19,581 nucleotides of DNA from ANME-2 cluster archaeon. Its GTDB lineage: Archaea > Halobacteriota > Methanosarcinia > Methanosarcinales > Methanocomedenaceae. The stretch spans positions 1-19,581 of the forward strand of contig JAKRWB010000098.1 in assembly GCA_022353185.1 (NCBI GenBank), given 5' to 3'. The notes below the pieces were generated by a model that had not been told where the DNA came from, made no database searches, and saw nothing but the letters and a program-made list of their open reading frames with translations. The translations under genes and the position numbers were made by a program. Positions 6,957 through 15,151 of this stretch are shown here, piece after piece; the first letter of the stretch is position 1; the number at the start of each line of letters is the position of its first letter.

Positions 6957-8867
6957 ATGAGTCGTAAGTACGATTATAGTAAACTGGGCCTGATAGCAGG
7001 TCTGGAAATACACCAGCAGCTTGATACAAAGGAAAAACTGTTCTGCGGGTGCCCAACTACGTTGAGGGACAATGAAGATTCTAATTTTGAATTTTTCAGG
7101 TATTTACGCCCCACCCGCAGCGAGATGGGGGAAGTGGACAGGGCCGCGGCCGAAGAAGCAATGCTGACAAAGCGGTTCGTGTACAAAGCCTATGATACGA
7201 CCTGTCTGGTAGAGAATGATGAAGAACCGCCCAGGGAATTGAACCCAAAAGCAATCGACATCACCCTTCAGATAGCTAAACTCCTGAACATGCGTGTGTT
7301 TGATGAAGTACATACTATGCGAAAGATAGTGATAGACGGTTCAAACACTTCCGGGTTCCAGCGGACTGCCCTGGCATCTAATGATGGTTACATTGAGACC
7401 AGCCAGGGCAATGTTGGTATTGGTGTGTTGTGCCTGGAGGAAGAGGCCGCCCAGAAATTAGAGGATAAAGGGGATAGCGTTGTGTATTCCCTTGACCGGC
7501 TGGGCATACCCCTGGTTGAGATTGGAACTGAACCTGACATCGTGTCACCGGCCCATGCCAGGGAGACGGCTGAACTTATCGGTATGCTGCTGCGCTCAAC
7601 AGGCAGTGTTAAGCGGGGGTTGGGTACCATCAGGCAGGATGTGAACATTTCTATTGCCCGGGGCGCCCGGGTGGAGATTAAGGGTGTGCAGGCCCTGGAC
7701 CTTATCGAAACCATTGTAGAGCAGGAAGTGGAGCGGCAGGTGAACCTGCTGGACATCATGGAAGAGTTACGCTCCCGCAACGCTTCGGTATTAGGGGATA
7801 TTGTTGATGTTACTGACCTGTTCGCCCAGAGCCAGTCTAAAGTTATCAAAAAGGCACTGAAAAAGGGCGTAGTTCTGGCAGTGAAGTTGACGGGTTTTGC
7901 AGGTTTGGTGGGCCGTGAGGTTCAGCCCGGGCGCAGGTTGGGTACTGAACTATCTGACTATGCTAAAAAATCAGGCGTGGGAGGAATATTCCATACCGAT
8001 GAACTACCTGCATACGGCATAACTGAGCAGGAGGTGGAATCCCTGCGACAGGCCGTAGAAGCTGGCGAAGGGGACTGTGTCATAATGGTGGCTGACCTGA
8101 AAGAGCGTGCCAGTGGGGCCATGCAAATGGTAATTGCAAGGGCACGTATGGCAATCAATTCCGTGCCAGAAGAAACCAGGCGGGGATTGCCGGATGGAAA
8201 TTCAGCCTATATGCGACCTTTGCCGGGAGCGGCACGGATGTATCCGGAAACCGATGTGCCACCCGTTGTCGTGACAAAGGAAAGGCTGGATGCTGTGGAA
8301 CTGCCGGAACTGCTGCCCCAGCGCAAGGCCAGGTATATGGAAGAATGGGGGCTGAACGAAGAATTGGCAGCAGGAGTAGTGTCAAAACATATCAAATGGT
8401 TCGAAGGAATTATGATAGAGGTGCCGAATATTAGTCCAACGTTTGTAGCAAATACATTAGTAAATACTATTACCAAACTTAGACGAGAAGGCAAACTGAC
8501 TCACGATTTTGACATAGACCTGCTAGAACTTCACCGTTCTGTAGATATTTTTAAACTAATTGACTCAGGTGGTGCTGCTAAAGAAGCAATAGATGTTCTG
8601 TTTGTCGAAAGTGTAAAACATCCCGATAAATCTATTGAGGAGATAGCTAGGAAGTTAGGATTAGGAGATGAACGGAAAAATAATATTGAAAAAGTCATCG
8701 AAAATATAGTTATCCAGAAACTTGAATTCGTAAAAGAGCGCGGTATGGGAGCAATAGGACCGTTGATGGGCGAGGTCATGAAAGAACTGCGGGGCATCGT
8801 TGACGGCGAGGTTGCCAGCAGCCTGCTGAAAAAGAAGATCGAAGAACATTTGGACCAGGAAAAATAA
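6957..8867 (+). CDS. gatE: Glu-tRNA(Gln) amidotransferase subunit E
   Basis: 636 aa, full length. With GatD it converts Glu-tRNA(Gln) to Gln-tRNA(Gln), the archaea-specific route to glutaminyl-tRNA. The GatB/GatE kinase-like cradle shows GLEIHQQL (15-22), LFCGCPT (28-34), IPLVEIGTEPDI (184-195) and GLGTIRQDVNISI (221-233). An AspRS-like GAD insertion follows at roughly 280-410 (GFAGLVGREVQPGRRLG), then a helical, YqeY-like tRNA-binding tail. It stands alone; gatD is not in the window. Anomaly: codons for about residues 476-594 are only about 36% G+C, while the flanking 60-bp blocks are 60%, although the frame and family motifs are intact. Confidence 0.97.
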   Translation: MSRKYDYSKLGLIAGLEIHQQLDTKEKLFCGCPTTLRDNEDSNFEFFRYLRPTRSEMGEVDRAAAEEAMLTKRFVYKAYDTTCLVENDEEPPRELNPKAIDITLQIAKLLNMRVFDEVHTMRKIVIDGSNTSGFQRTALASNDGYIETSQGNVGIGVLCLEEEAAQKLEDKGDSVVYSLDRLGIPLVEIGTEPDIVSPAHARETAELIGMLLRSTGSVKRGLGTIRQDVNISIARGARVEIKGVQALDLIETIVEQEVERQVNLLDIMEELRSRNASVLGDIVDVTDLFAQSQSKVIKKALKKGVVLAVKLTGFAGLVGREVQPGRRLGTELSDYAKKSGVGGIFHTDELPAYGITEQEVESLRQAVEAGEGDCVIMVADLKERASGAMQMVIARARMAINSVPEETRRGLPDGNSAYMRPLPGAARMYPETDVPPVVVTKERLDAVELPELLPQRKARYMEEWGLNEELAAGVVSKHIKWFEGIMIEVPNISPTFVANTLVNTITKLRREGKLTHDFDIDLLELHRSVDIFKLIDSGGAAKEAIDVLFVESVKHPDKSIEEIARKLGLGDERKNNIEKVIENIVIQKLEFVKERGMGAIGPLMGEVMKELRGIVDGEVASSLLKKKIEEHLDQEK

Positions 8868-8925
8868 TCACTATGCGCAGCAATTATTATTTAATTGATG
8901 AAGTTAACAATGTAATGTATTATCG

Positions 8926-8935
8926 TTATATTTAT
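8926..8935 (+). promoter_or_regulatory. Possible TATA box of the atwA cluster
   Basis: TTATATTTAT lies about 180 bp before the atwA coding start. Used as a promoter it would give a leader of about 150 nt containing two inverted repeats. Weaker AT-rich candidates at 9056-9072 would give a much shorter leader, so the choice is uncertain. Confidence 0.35.
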
Positions 8936-9004
8936 GTATCCCATGTGTCAATCTAATCTACATCGTAGAACGTGCATGTCGATCCAACGAACTTAGCGGC
9001 AGCA

Positions 9005-9055
9005 CACGAGTACGATTCGTGGTTGAGGTGTGGTTGTGCATAAACAACGCACAAC
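9005..9055 (+). promoter_or_regulatory. Inverted repeats upstream of atwA
   Basis: Two perfect inverted repeats stand in a row: CACGA-N7-TCGTG (9005-9021) and GTTGTGC-N9-GCACAAC (9033-9055). They lie 58-108 bp before the atwA start and could be operator sites or hairpins in a 5' leader. No T-tract follows the second one, which argues against a terminator for gatE. Confidence 0.45.
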
Positions 9056-9098
9056 ATTTATTAGCTATAACATCAATATAAACAAAATACTAATTAAT

Positions 9099-9115
9099 AG
9101 GAGGAGAAGCAAACG
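9099..9115 (+). promoter_or_regulatory. Strong SD followed by ACG start codon of atwA
   Basis: The SD AGGAGGAG (9099-9106) is separated by 6 nt from ACG (9113-9115). The in-frame codons before it end at TAG 9098-9100, and no ATG, GTG or TTG occurs before GTG 9146. The SD therefore points at the ACG, where the family's conserved N-terminus begins. Confidence 0.75.
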
Positions 9116-10735
9116 TCAATATTTATCGAAATAAAGGACCTGTCAGTGGGTTTTGATGACGTGGATGTGTTGAAGAACATAAATCTTACAATCAATGAAG
9201 GAGAAGCTGTGGGAATTCTCGGCAGAAGCGGTGCTGGCAAGTCAATACTCATGCATGTGTTAAGGGGTGTGGAAAAGTATGAGCGGATATCAGGCCAGGT
9301 AATATATCATGTGGCCCAGTGTGAAAAATGTGGTCTCATTGAACCACCAAGCAAGGTAGGTACTCCATGCCGCAAATGCAGCGGTGAAATGAAAGAACTA
9401 ACTGCTGACTTTGTATCTCTTCCCATGCACGACCCGGCAAGAAGAGCCATATCACGGCGTCTTGCAATTATGCTTCAACGAACTTTTGCCCTGTACGGCG
9501 ATGACCGGGTCATCGTGAACGTGATGAACGCACTGACCGAAATAGGGGAGAAAGGACCCGACGCAATTCATAAGGCTGCTGACTTGCTTGACCAGGTTAA
9601 CCTGTCCCATAGAATGATGCACATAGCCCGGGAATTAAGCGGTGGAGAAAAACAGCGTGTGGTACTGGCAAGGCAGCTGGTCAAAAACCCCATGATGCTC
9701 ATTGCGGATGAACCCACAGGTACATTGGATCCCAAGACTGCAGAACTTGTACATGAAGGTATAATGAATGCGGTTAAAGAATACAAAATGTCTCTGGTAA
9801 TCACCTCGCACTGGCCCAGGGTAATTGAGGAACTCACAGACAAGGCAATCTGGCTGGAAGATGGTGTAATTGTGGAACAAGGAGACCCGAAGACCGTCAG
9901 TGCCAAATTCATGGAACAGGCCGGTGAAATAGAGAAACATGAAATCAATATAGGTGAACCTGTCATTAAATCCAAGAACCTGAGAATGAAATATTTCTCT
10001 CTTGACCGCGGCGTGGTCAATGCAGTAGATGGCATTGATTTTGAAGTGCGTGAGGGAGAGATATTCGGGATAATCGGTGTGAGCGGTGCCGGGAAGACAA
10101 CAACATCCAAGATCATCACAGGCCATTTGCAGCCCACCGAGGGTGAGATAGACATCAGGATTGGAGATGAGTGGGTGGACATGCGAATAATGGGTTTCCA
10201 CGGCAAAGGACGGGCCACTAAATATATCGGCGTATTGCATCAGGAATACAGCCTGTATCCGCACAGGAATGTTATAGATAACCTGACCGAATCCATTGGC
10301 CTGGAACTCCCTCACGAACTTGGTGAACGTAAGGCCATTTATACTCTTACCACGACGGGATTCTCAGAACATAAGGCTGAGAGCATTCTTCAAAAGATGC
10401 CGGATGAACTGAGTGAAGGGGAACGGCACAGGGTGGCAATGGCTGCTGTATTGATGAAGGAACCCAGGATACTGGTATTTGACGAACCCACCGGTACAAT
10501 GGACCCTATCACAAAGATAGAAGTATCCAAATCAATCCTGAATGCCAGGGAGACCATGGGCGAAACATTTGTGATTGTGTCCCATGATATGGATTTTGTT
10601 GCCGAGATATGTGACCGGGCTGCCCTGATGAGATTGGGTAAGATAGTGGATATCGGTGATACAGCCGATGTGCTCACTCGTCTGACAAAAGAGGAACGCG
10701 AAGAATCACAGGAAGGTATAACGAAAGACTTATAG
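9113..10735 (+). CDS. atwA: Methyl-coenzyme M reductase activation protein A2 (double ABC ATPase)
   Basis: 540 aa counted from ACG 9113. A soluble twin-ABC ATPase that powers reductive activation of MCR (Ni(II) to Ni(I) of F430). First cassette: Walker A GRSGAGKS 37-44, inserted zinc ribbon with C70/C73/C86/C89, signature LSGGE 175-179, Walker B LIADEP 196-201. Second cassette: GVSGAGKT 322-329, degenerate signature LSEGE 433-437, LVFDEP 454-459. The 11 residues before GTG 9146 (TSIFIEIKDLS) form the first beta strand of the ABC fold, so a GTG 9146 start would remove it. The sole candidate with ideal SD spacing is ACG, a non-canonical start. The gene heads the mmp cluster; mmp3 follows after 79 bp. 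Confidence 0.94.
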   Translation, partial: TSIFIEIKDLSVGFDDVDVLKNINLTINEGEAVGILGRSGAGKSILMHVLRGVEKYERISGQVIYHVAQCEKCGLIEPPSKVGTPCRKCSGEMKELTADFVSLPMHDPARRAISRRLAIMLQRTFALYGDDRVIVNVMNALTEIGEKGPDAIHKAADLLDQVNLSHRMMHIARELSGGEKQRVVLARQLVKNPMMLIADEPTGTLDPKTAELVHEGIMNAVKEYKMSLVITSHWPRVIEELTDKAIWLEDGVIVEQGDPKTVSAKFMEQAGEIEKHEINIGEPVIKSKNLRMKYFSLDRGVVNAVDGIDFEVREGEIFGIIGVSGAGKTTTSKIITGHLQPTEGEIDIRIGDEWVDMRIMGFHGKGRATKYIGVLHQEYSLYPHRNVIDNLTESIGLELPHELGERKAIYTLTTTGFSEHKAESILQKMPDELSEGERHRVAMAAVLMKEPRILVFDEPTGTMDPITKIEVSKSILNARETMGETFVIVSHDMDFVAEICDRAALMRLGKIVDIGDTADVLTRLTKEEREESQEGITKDL

Positions 10736-10739
10736 TGTT

Positions 10740-10775
10740 TTTACCTGTAAAATATTAGGTATAGCAGCAGGTAAA
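10740..10775 (+). repeat. Inverted repeat between atwA and mmp3
   Basis: TTTACCTG (10740-10747) and CAGGTAAA (10768-10775) form a perfect 8-bp inverted repeat with a 20-nt AT-rich centre, starting 4 nt after the atwA stop. It could fold as a processing or attenuation hairpin that adjusts atwA versus mmp levels. There is no T-run and no clear TATA box before mmp3, so read-through from atwA is likely. Confidence 0.45.
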
Positions 10776-10814
10776 CATTATGGGCCAGTGGTATTCTGAT
10801 ATGGAGGAGTGTTT

Positions 10815-12362
10815 GTGAGCGGCACTATCACAGTTGAGTTGAATGAACTTTCAGTAGAGATGAAAGAGGGGGCTATACTTAGCGAGTTGCTGACAAAGAC
10901 ACAGACAACCTACCATAAAGGTACTACAATAGGGATTGTAAAAGGAGGGGAGGAGCGTGAAGAGCTTACCACCGAATACAGTGTTAAGACGAATAAAGGT
11001 GAGTTCAAGATAGAAATAGATTCCGAAAAAGCTGAATTTTTGAATACCTGGGCTACCAAATTCGTTGGGACGGAATTACATGCTCACTGGGCCACTCCGG
11101 ATGCATTGGCCTTTGGTCCTGTTGAAACTGGTATCAAACCCGATAGAAGTACTTATGCGTATAAGAGGTATGATATTATCTTTGGTGCTGGCGGTTATGA
11201 TGCCAAGAACACTTATGTGATAATTGCAAAAGGCAATCATACGGCATCTCACGGCTCCCCGGTAGACGGCGGTGTATTTGCCAGGGTCATAAGCAGCAAG
11301 AACATCGTTGCAAAACTGGAACAGGGGGATACCATTACCGACATTGAACCGGTTATAAAATGGGAGACCCTGACCGATAAGATTACTACTACTGACATGG
11401 ATACTGCACTTGAAGATGGTATGAAGATCTTTACTTATTTTGCGGTTGAAATGAATAAAGATTCACCTGAAGGTGCAGAACATTTCCTTGGCCTGGTACG
11501 TCACGGGTTTTTCAGGGTTGATGATATCTCAAGTTCTTATGTGGTGGATAATGTCCTTAAAGGTGAGATTTGTCCATTTGAATCGCTCGATTCCCGCTCA
11601 GAAGGTAGCGTGGCGGTCCGCACCCATGGGGATGGAATGGGCAGGGTGTTCATTTCAAAGGAGGACCGTACCAGCAGTGTGGCACATTCCATTGTAGGAA
11701 GTGTTACGAAAGGAATAGAATTGATAAAGCTGGCTGACAAAGGTAATAAACTCACTGTGACTGCCACACCCGAGCGGGTCATGTTCCTGGGTCTGAACAT
11801 CAATGAAGCCGCTGAACTGGCACAGGAGCGGGGGCTTGCACTGGAGATAGGGGGTTATGAAGGTGATGATGCTATAGTAGTTGAACAGCGTCCTGAAACT
11901 ACAATGGAGATATTGGAAGGGGGTAAAATATCTGCTTTTTGTATCCCACCCGACCAGTTGATCCATATAGAATTTTATTATGACAAAGCACCCACGACAG
12001 TAGAGTTTTTCAAACATGCTCTTAGACTTAAAGAGCGGCCATTGGGCCCACTGCCTGTGGATTTCACTTATGAGAACACCACGCTGTTAAAGACCGTGAA
12101 AAGAGTAGAGTCATACAAGGAGATAATGCCTGAAAATACACCAAAGGAAATTGTGCGTGCAGGCGAGATGGGCGTGACCAACCAGGCTTCTAAGATGTAT
12201 GGTATAATGGGGGTCAAAACCGCGGATGATAAGCGATACGGCCCCACGGGTGAGAAGTTCCACTGTACCAACATTATTGGAAAAGTGACTGACGCTGAGA
12301 AGTTATTGGCGTTTAAACAAGGTGATATCGTCTATGTTATGGAGGTGGAGCAGGATGAGTGA
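10815..12362 (+). CDS. mmp3: Methanogenesis marker protein 3
   Basis: 515 aa. Marker 3 is restricted to MCR-containing archaea and has been reported in the purified MCR activation complex with McrC, Mmp7, Mmp17 and A2. A beta-grasp-like N-terminus (about 1-70, ITVELNELSVEMKEGA) is followed by two cyclophilin-like modules: about 95-165 with NHTASHGSPVDGG, and about 375-510 with FYYDKAPTTVEFF. Their role is thought to be structural rather than proline isomerisation. GTG 10815 is preferred over GTG 10809 because SD GGAGG (10803-10807) then has 7-nt spacing. The 3' end overlaps mmp6 by 8 nt (ATGAGTGA), implying coupled translation. Confidence 0.93.
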   Translation: MSGTITVELNELSVEMKEGAILSELLTKTQTTYHKGTTIGIVKGGEEREELTTEYSVKTNKGEFKIEIDSEKAEFLNTWATKFVGTELHAHWATPDALAFGPVETGIKPDRSTYAYKRYDIIFGAGGYDAKNTYVIIAKGNHTASHGSPVDGGVFARVISSKNIVAKLEQGDTITDIEPVIKWETLTDKITTTDMDTALEDGMKIFTYFAVEMNKDSPEGAEHFLGLVRHGFFRVDDISSSYVVDNVLKGEICPFESLDSRSEGSVAVRTHGDGMGRVFISKEDRTSSVAHSIVGSVTKGIELIKLADKGNKLTVTATPERVMFLGLNINEAAELAQERGLALEIGGYEGDDAIVVEQRPETTMEILEGGKISAFCIPPDQLIHIEFYYDKAPTTVEFFKHALRLKERPLGPLPVDFTYENTTLLKTVKRVESYKEIMPENTPKEIVRAGEMGVTNQASKMYGIMGVKTADDKRYGPTGEKFHCTNIIGKVTDAEKLLAFKQGDIVYVMEVEQDE

Positions 12363-12801
12363 CGATGATGACATTATCAGCAAGATGATAGTGCTGCACT
12401 CCACATTTACCCTGCCCAGCGACTTAGTTATCAAGATATACGAGAGCAAGGCGGATATCACGGTCAAGGAGACGTGTTTTGGTCTTATTATCGAAGGTAA
12501 GAGGTTTGAAGTGAATAGGGTGGCCAGGGAAATCAGGAACCTGGACCCAAACCGGATATTTATCAAGGAGCGAGGAGTGCCTCCCGGGAGTTCAAACCGA
12601 TGCAGGGCAAGCCAGGGCGGAGGTGCCAAACCCGGGTTCCATCAGCATGAGGTAGAATTTGCTCTCCTGCCTTATTTTACGAAAGCACTGGATGAGATTG
12701 AACGAGGAGAGATGCCTGAAATAAAAGACGTTACACCGCCGCATCTTACCATTGAAAAATTTAAGGATATAATTGAAAAAGAGGTCAAAGAATCAGAGTG
12801 A
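12355..12801 (+). CDS. mmp6: Methanogenesis marker protein 6
   Basis: 148 aa, found only in MCR-bearing archaea; biochemical role unknown. The conserved core is KETCFGLIIEGK (about 38-49) and the Gly-rich segment RCRASQGGGAKPGFHQHE, with cysteines in each that could bind a metal or a partner. ATG 12355 was chosen over an upstream ATG at 12322 because GGAGGTG (12341-12347) lies 7 nt ahead and the family begins shortly before the IVLHSTFTLPSD strand. It overlaps the mmp3 stop by 8 nt and ends 10 nt before mmp5. Confidence 0.9.
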   Translation: MSDDDDIISKMIVLHSTFTLPSDLVIKIYESKADITVKETCFGLIIEGKRFEVNRVAREIRNLDPNRIFIKERGVPPGSSNRCRASQGGGAKPGFHQHEVEFALLPYFTKALDEIERGEMPEIKDVTPPHLTIEKFKDIIEKEVKESE

Positions 12802-12811
12802 GGTTATTAAG

Positions 12812-13276
12812 ATGGTTAAAGTTTTCATTTACCCCAGCAACAGTTTGATACTGTCAGACCTTGTGGACAGGTTCGGTCACGAACCTCTGGCTATGATGCA
12901 GGAGATAGGAAAGAAGATTCGCACAGCAGGTCTGGATTCGCCGCCTATTAATATTACACCGGAGGACCCGAAACTGGGATTGAAGTACGCGGCTGTGGAA
13001 GTACCTTCAGGCGTGAGAGGCAGGATGTCACTGCTGGGTCCCCTGCTGGAGGAAGCAGAGGCAGGTATTATTGTGAGAGAGCCCGACATCTCATTTGGAT
13101 GTATGGGCTGTGCACGTACTAATGAATTGATCAATTTCCTTGTGCGGGCAAAGAAGGTGCCTTTACTTGAGCTGAATTATCCTAACACAGAGGACGAGGC
13201 AAAAGCATTCGTGCATAAGATACGTGAGTTCCTGGACGGGTTGCCAGGGGCACAATCCGGTAAGGGGGATGAGTGA
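12812..13276 (+). CDS. mmp5: Methanogenesis marker protein 5
   Basis: 154 aa, restricted to MCR-bearing archaea; role unknown. The N-terminus KVFIYPSNSLILSDLVDRFGH is the family signature and C97-M-G-C100 in FGCMGCART is the striking motif, a plausible cluster- or thiol-binding pair. ATG 12812 was chosen over an upstream ATG at 12773 (inside mmp6) because SD GAGGT (12800-12804) is 7 nt ahead. Its stop overlaps the ATG of mmp15. It has always been seen next to mmp6/mmp15 in clusters known to me, which suggests a shared complex (inference). Confidence 0.9.
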   Translation: MVKVFIYPSNSLILSDLVDRFGHEPLAMMQEIGKKIRTAGLDSPPINITPEDPKLGLKYAAVEVPSGVRGRMSLLGPLLEEAEAGIIVREPDISFGCMGCARTNELINFLVRAKKVPLLELNYPNTEDEAKAFVHKIREFLDGLPGAQSGKGDE

Positions 13277-14519
13277 TATGGCGAAGGAAAATCTTGTTAA
13301 GATTGCCCAGTTGTCTTGCGGTAGTGAGTACAGTGGTATCCAGAAAGAGATTGAAACGGCTGCCGCAATGGTAGATGCAGAAATCATTTTTCCTGAGATA
13401 ACTATTGATGATGTTAAGGCCGTGGAAGAAAGTTTTGGTCTCCAGGTGGCCAGCCCGGATTTGAAGTTGATGATGGCAAGGGCGCAGGCGCTGGTGGATG
13501 GGAAGACCAATGCTGATGCGGTGCTGATTGCGACCTGTTTCAGGTGTGCTGAGGCTGCCCTGGTGCGAAATGAGATGCGCAGGTATATTCATGAGAACTC
13601 AAAGTTTCCGGTTATCAGTTATTCATTTACCGAACGTACTACGGCTGCTACTCTGCTCACAAGACTGGAGGCTCTTACCACCACTGCCAGGCGGCGTAGT
13701 TTGCTTGCCAGGGAACATCAGGAAGGACTGACCGCGGGTATTGATTCAGGGTCTACCACCACAAAAGCGGTAATAATGAAAGATGATAAAGTGGTTGGTA
13801 CAGGCTGGGTGCCTACTGTTAAGGTCATGGAAAGCGCTACCGAGGCACTGGACAATGCCATGAAGGAAGCGGGAATTACCAGAGATGCGATACAGGCACT
13901 TGGTGTTACAGGTTATGGCAGGTTCCTGATTGGTGATAAGTTCAATGCTGACCTGATACAGGAAGAGATTACAGTTAATTCCAAAGGTGCGGTGTACCTG
14001 GCAGGTTTCCAGAAGGGTCAGGCAACTGTCATTGATATTGGAGGAATGGACAACAAAGCTATATCCGTACAGGATGGTATTCCTGGTATGTTCACCATGG
14101 GTGGTATTTGTGCGGGTGCATCAGGCCGGTTTTTGGAGATGACTTCCAAGCGTCTGGGTGTGGATATTACTGAACTGGGTGCGCTGGCTGTGAAGGGGAT
14201 GCAGGAACATGTGGAGATGAACAGTTATTGTATCGTGTTCGGTATCCAGAGTCTGGTCAATTCGCTGGCTAAAGGGTCCGTACCTGAGGATGTGGCAGCA
14301 GCTGCATGTTACAGTGTGGTGGAACAGGTGTTCGAGCAGCAATTGCAAGAAGTGGAGGTCAAGGAGCCATTGATAATGGTAGGCGGGTCATCGCTTATTG
14401 AGGGTATACCAAAGGCCATGCATGACTTGTTAAAGATTGAAGTGACGGTACCGCCGTATGCCCAGTACATTGGTGCGGTGGGTGCAGCACTATTGGCTTC
14501 AGGTTTCATTAATAAATAG
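13269..14519 (+). CDS. mmp15: Methanogenesis marker protein 15, BadF/HgdC-type ATP-dependent electron activator
   Basis: 416 aa. The C-terminal two thirds is an ASKHA-fold activase: phosphate-1 loop DSGSTTTK (159-166), DIGGMDNK (256-263), and GGICAGASGRFLE with C281 plus SYCIVFG with C321. The latter are the two cysteines that in HgdC-type proteins bind one [4Fe-4S] at the dimer interface. Such proteins use ATP to push an electron to very low potential. The N-terminal about 150 residues carry extra cysteines (C17, C90, C93 in CFRC) and are specific to this marker. ATG 13269 overlaps mmp5 by 8 nt (ATGAGTGA). ATG 13278 is possible and sits 9 nt after GGGGG (13264-13268). A role feeding electrons to MCR activation is inference. 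Confidence 0.92.
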   Translation: MSDMAKENLVKIAQLSCGSEYSGIQKEIETAAAMVDAEIIFPEITIDDVKAVEESFGLQVASPDLKLMMARAQALVDGKTNADAVLIATCFRCAEAALVRNEMRRYIHENSKFPVISYSFTERTTAATLLTRLEALTTTARRRSLLAREHQEGLTAGIDSGSTTTKAVIMKDDKVVGTGWVPTVKVMESATEALDNAMKEAGITRDAIQALGVTGYGRFLIGDKFNADLIQEEITVNSKGAVYLAGFQKGQATVIDIGGMDNKAISVQDGIPGMFTMGGICAGASGRFLEMTSKRLGVDITELGALAVKGMQEHVEMNSYCIVFGIQSLVNSLAKGSVPEDVAAAACYSVVEQVFEQQLQEVEVKEPLIMVGGSSLIEGIPKAMHDLLKIEVTVPPYAQYIGAVGAALLASGFINK

Positions 14520-14539
14520 ACCATAGAGGAGTAACACAG

Positions 14540-15151
14540 ATGGAAGAAGATGAGAAGATCATCGTGGAATCGCCAGGGGAAGAGGTTGGTGCCATTGTTT
14601 ATAAACAAGTTATCTCAGATGTGCTGTCTGACCTTGCGCTGGGCAGGGTAATTAAGAAGGTCAGGGTATATGTTGATGTTACCGAGCCGGTTTTCATTTT
14701 TGTGGGGTTGCGGCATACCGGACTGGCTTCTGTGCATATTAAGGATTTTGCTGATCTGGAGATTGGGGATTACGGGAAACATCAGGTTCTTATTAAACTT
14801 AATAAAGAGGCTTATATTCCGCAGTTGCTTGAAAAATTATGGGAACGCTACGGCAGGGGTAATATAATTCATGAGGAACGCACACTTGTGGCGGTGGAGA
14901 CTCTTGATTATATGACTGAGGTTGATATTTTAAGTGAAATGGTAATCGATGAGAAAGCTGGAGAGATAGATGACAGGATAGTTGATTCTATGTTGAGGAT
15001 AATTCCTGAGGGGTTCAGAGTCAGGTATCATCAGATGACAAAGGAATATATTCTTTTTGTAGCGTCAGAGGATGCTATTAAACAGGAGTGGAAGGATAGG
15101 GGACAGGCTATACTTGATAAGTTGCTTGATGGGGTGAGTTCCAATGCTTGA
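14540..15151 (+). CDS. mmp17: Methanogenesis marker protein 17
   Basis: 203 aa, a component of the isolated MCR activation complex in methanogens. It is an alpha/beta protein without visible cysteine motifs. Conserved-looking segments are FVGLRHTGLASVHIKDFAD and IPEGFRVRYHQMTKEYILF. ATG 14540 has SD GAGGAG (14526-14531) at 8-nt spacing, 20 nt after mmp15. The stop overlaps the mmp7 start by 8 nt (ATGCTTGA), suggesting stoichiometric translation of these two complex partners. Base composition is somewhat more AT-rich than in its neighbours. Confidence 0.9.
   Translation: MEEDEKIIVESPGEEVGAIVYKQVISDVLSDLALGRVIKKVRVYVDVTEPVFIFVGLRHTGLASVHIKDFADLEIGDYGKHQVLIKLNKEAYIPQLLEKLWERYGRGNIIHEERTLVAVETLDYMTEVDILSEMVIDEKAGEIDDRIVDSMLRIIPEGFRVRYHQMTKEYILFVASEDAIKQEWKDRGQAILDKLLDGVSSNA

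Noticed and set aside
8868..9112. C/D box guide RNA in the atwA leader
   Set aside because: TTGATGA at 8895-8901 resembles box C imperfectly, but no box D (CTGA) follows at a suitable distance.
9146..10735. GTG 9146 as the atwA start
   Set aside because: It would cut off the first beta strand of the nucleotide-binding domain and has no SD, whereas AGGAGGAG is correctly spaced for ACG 9113.
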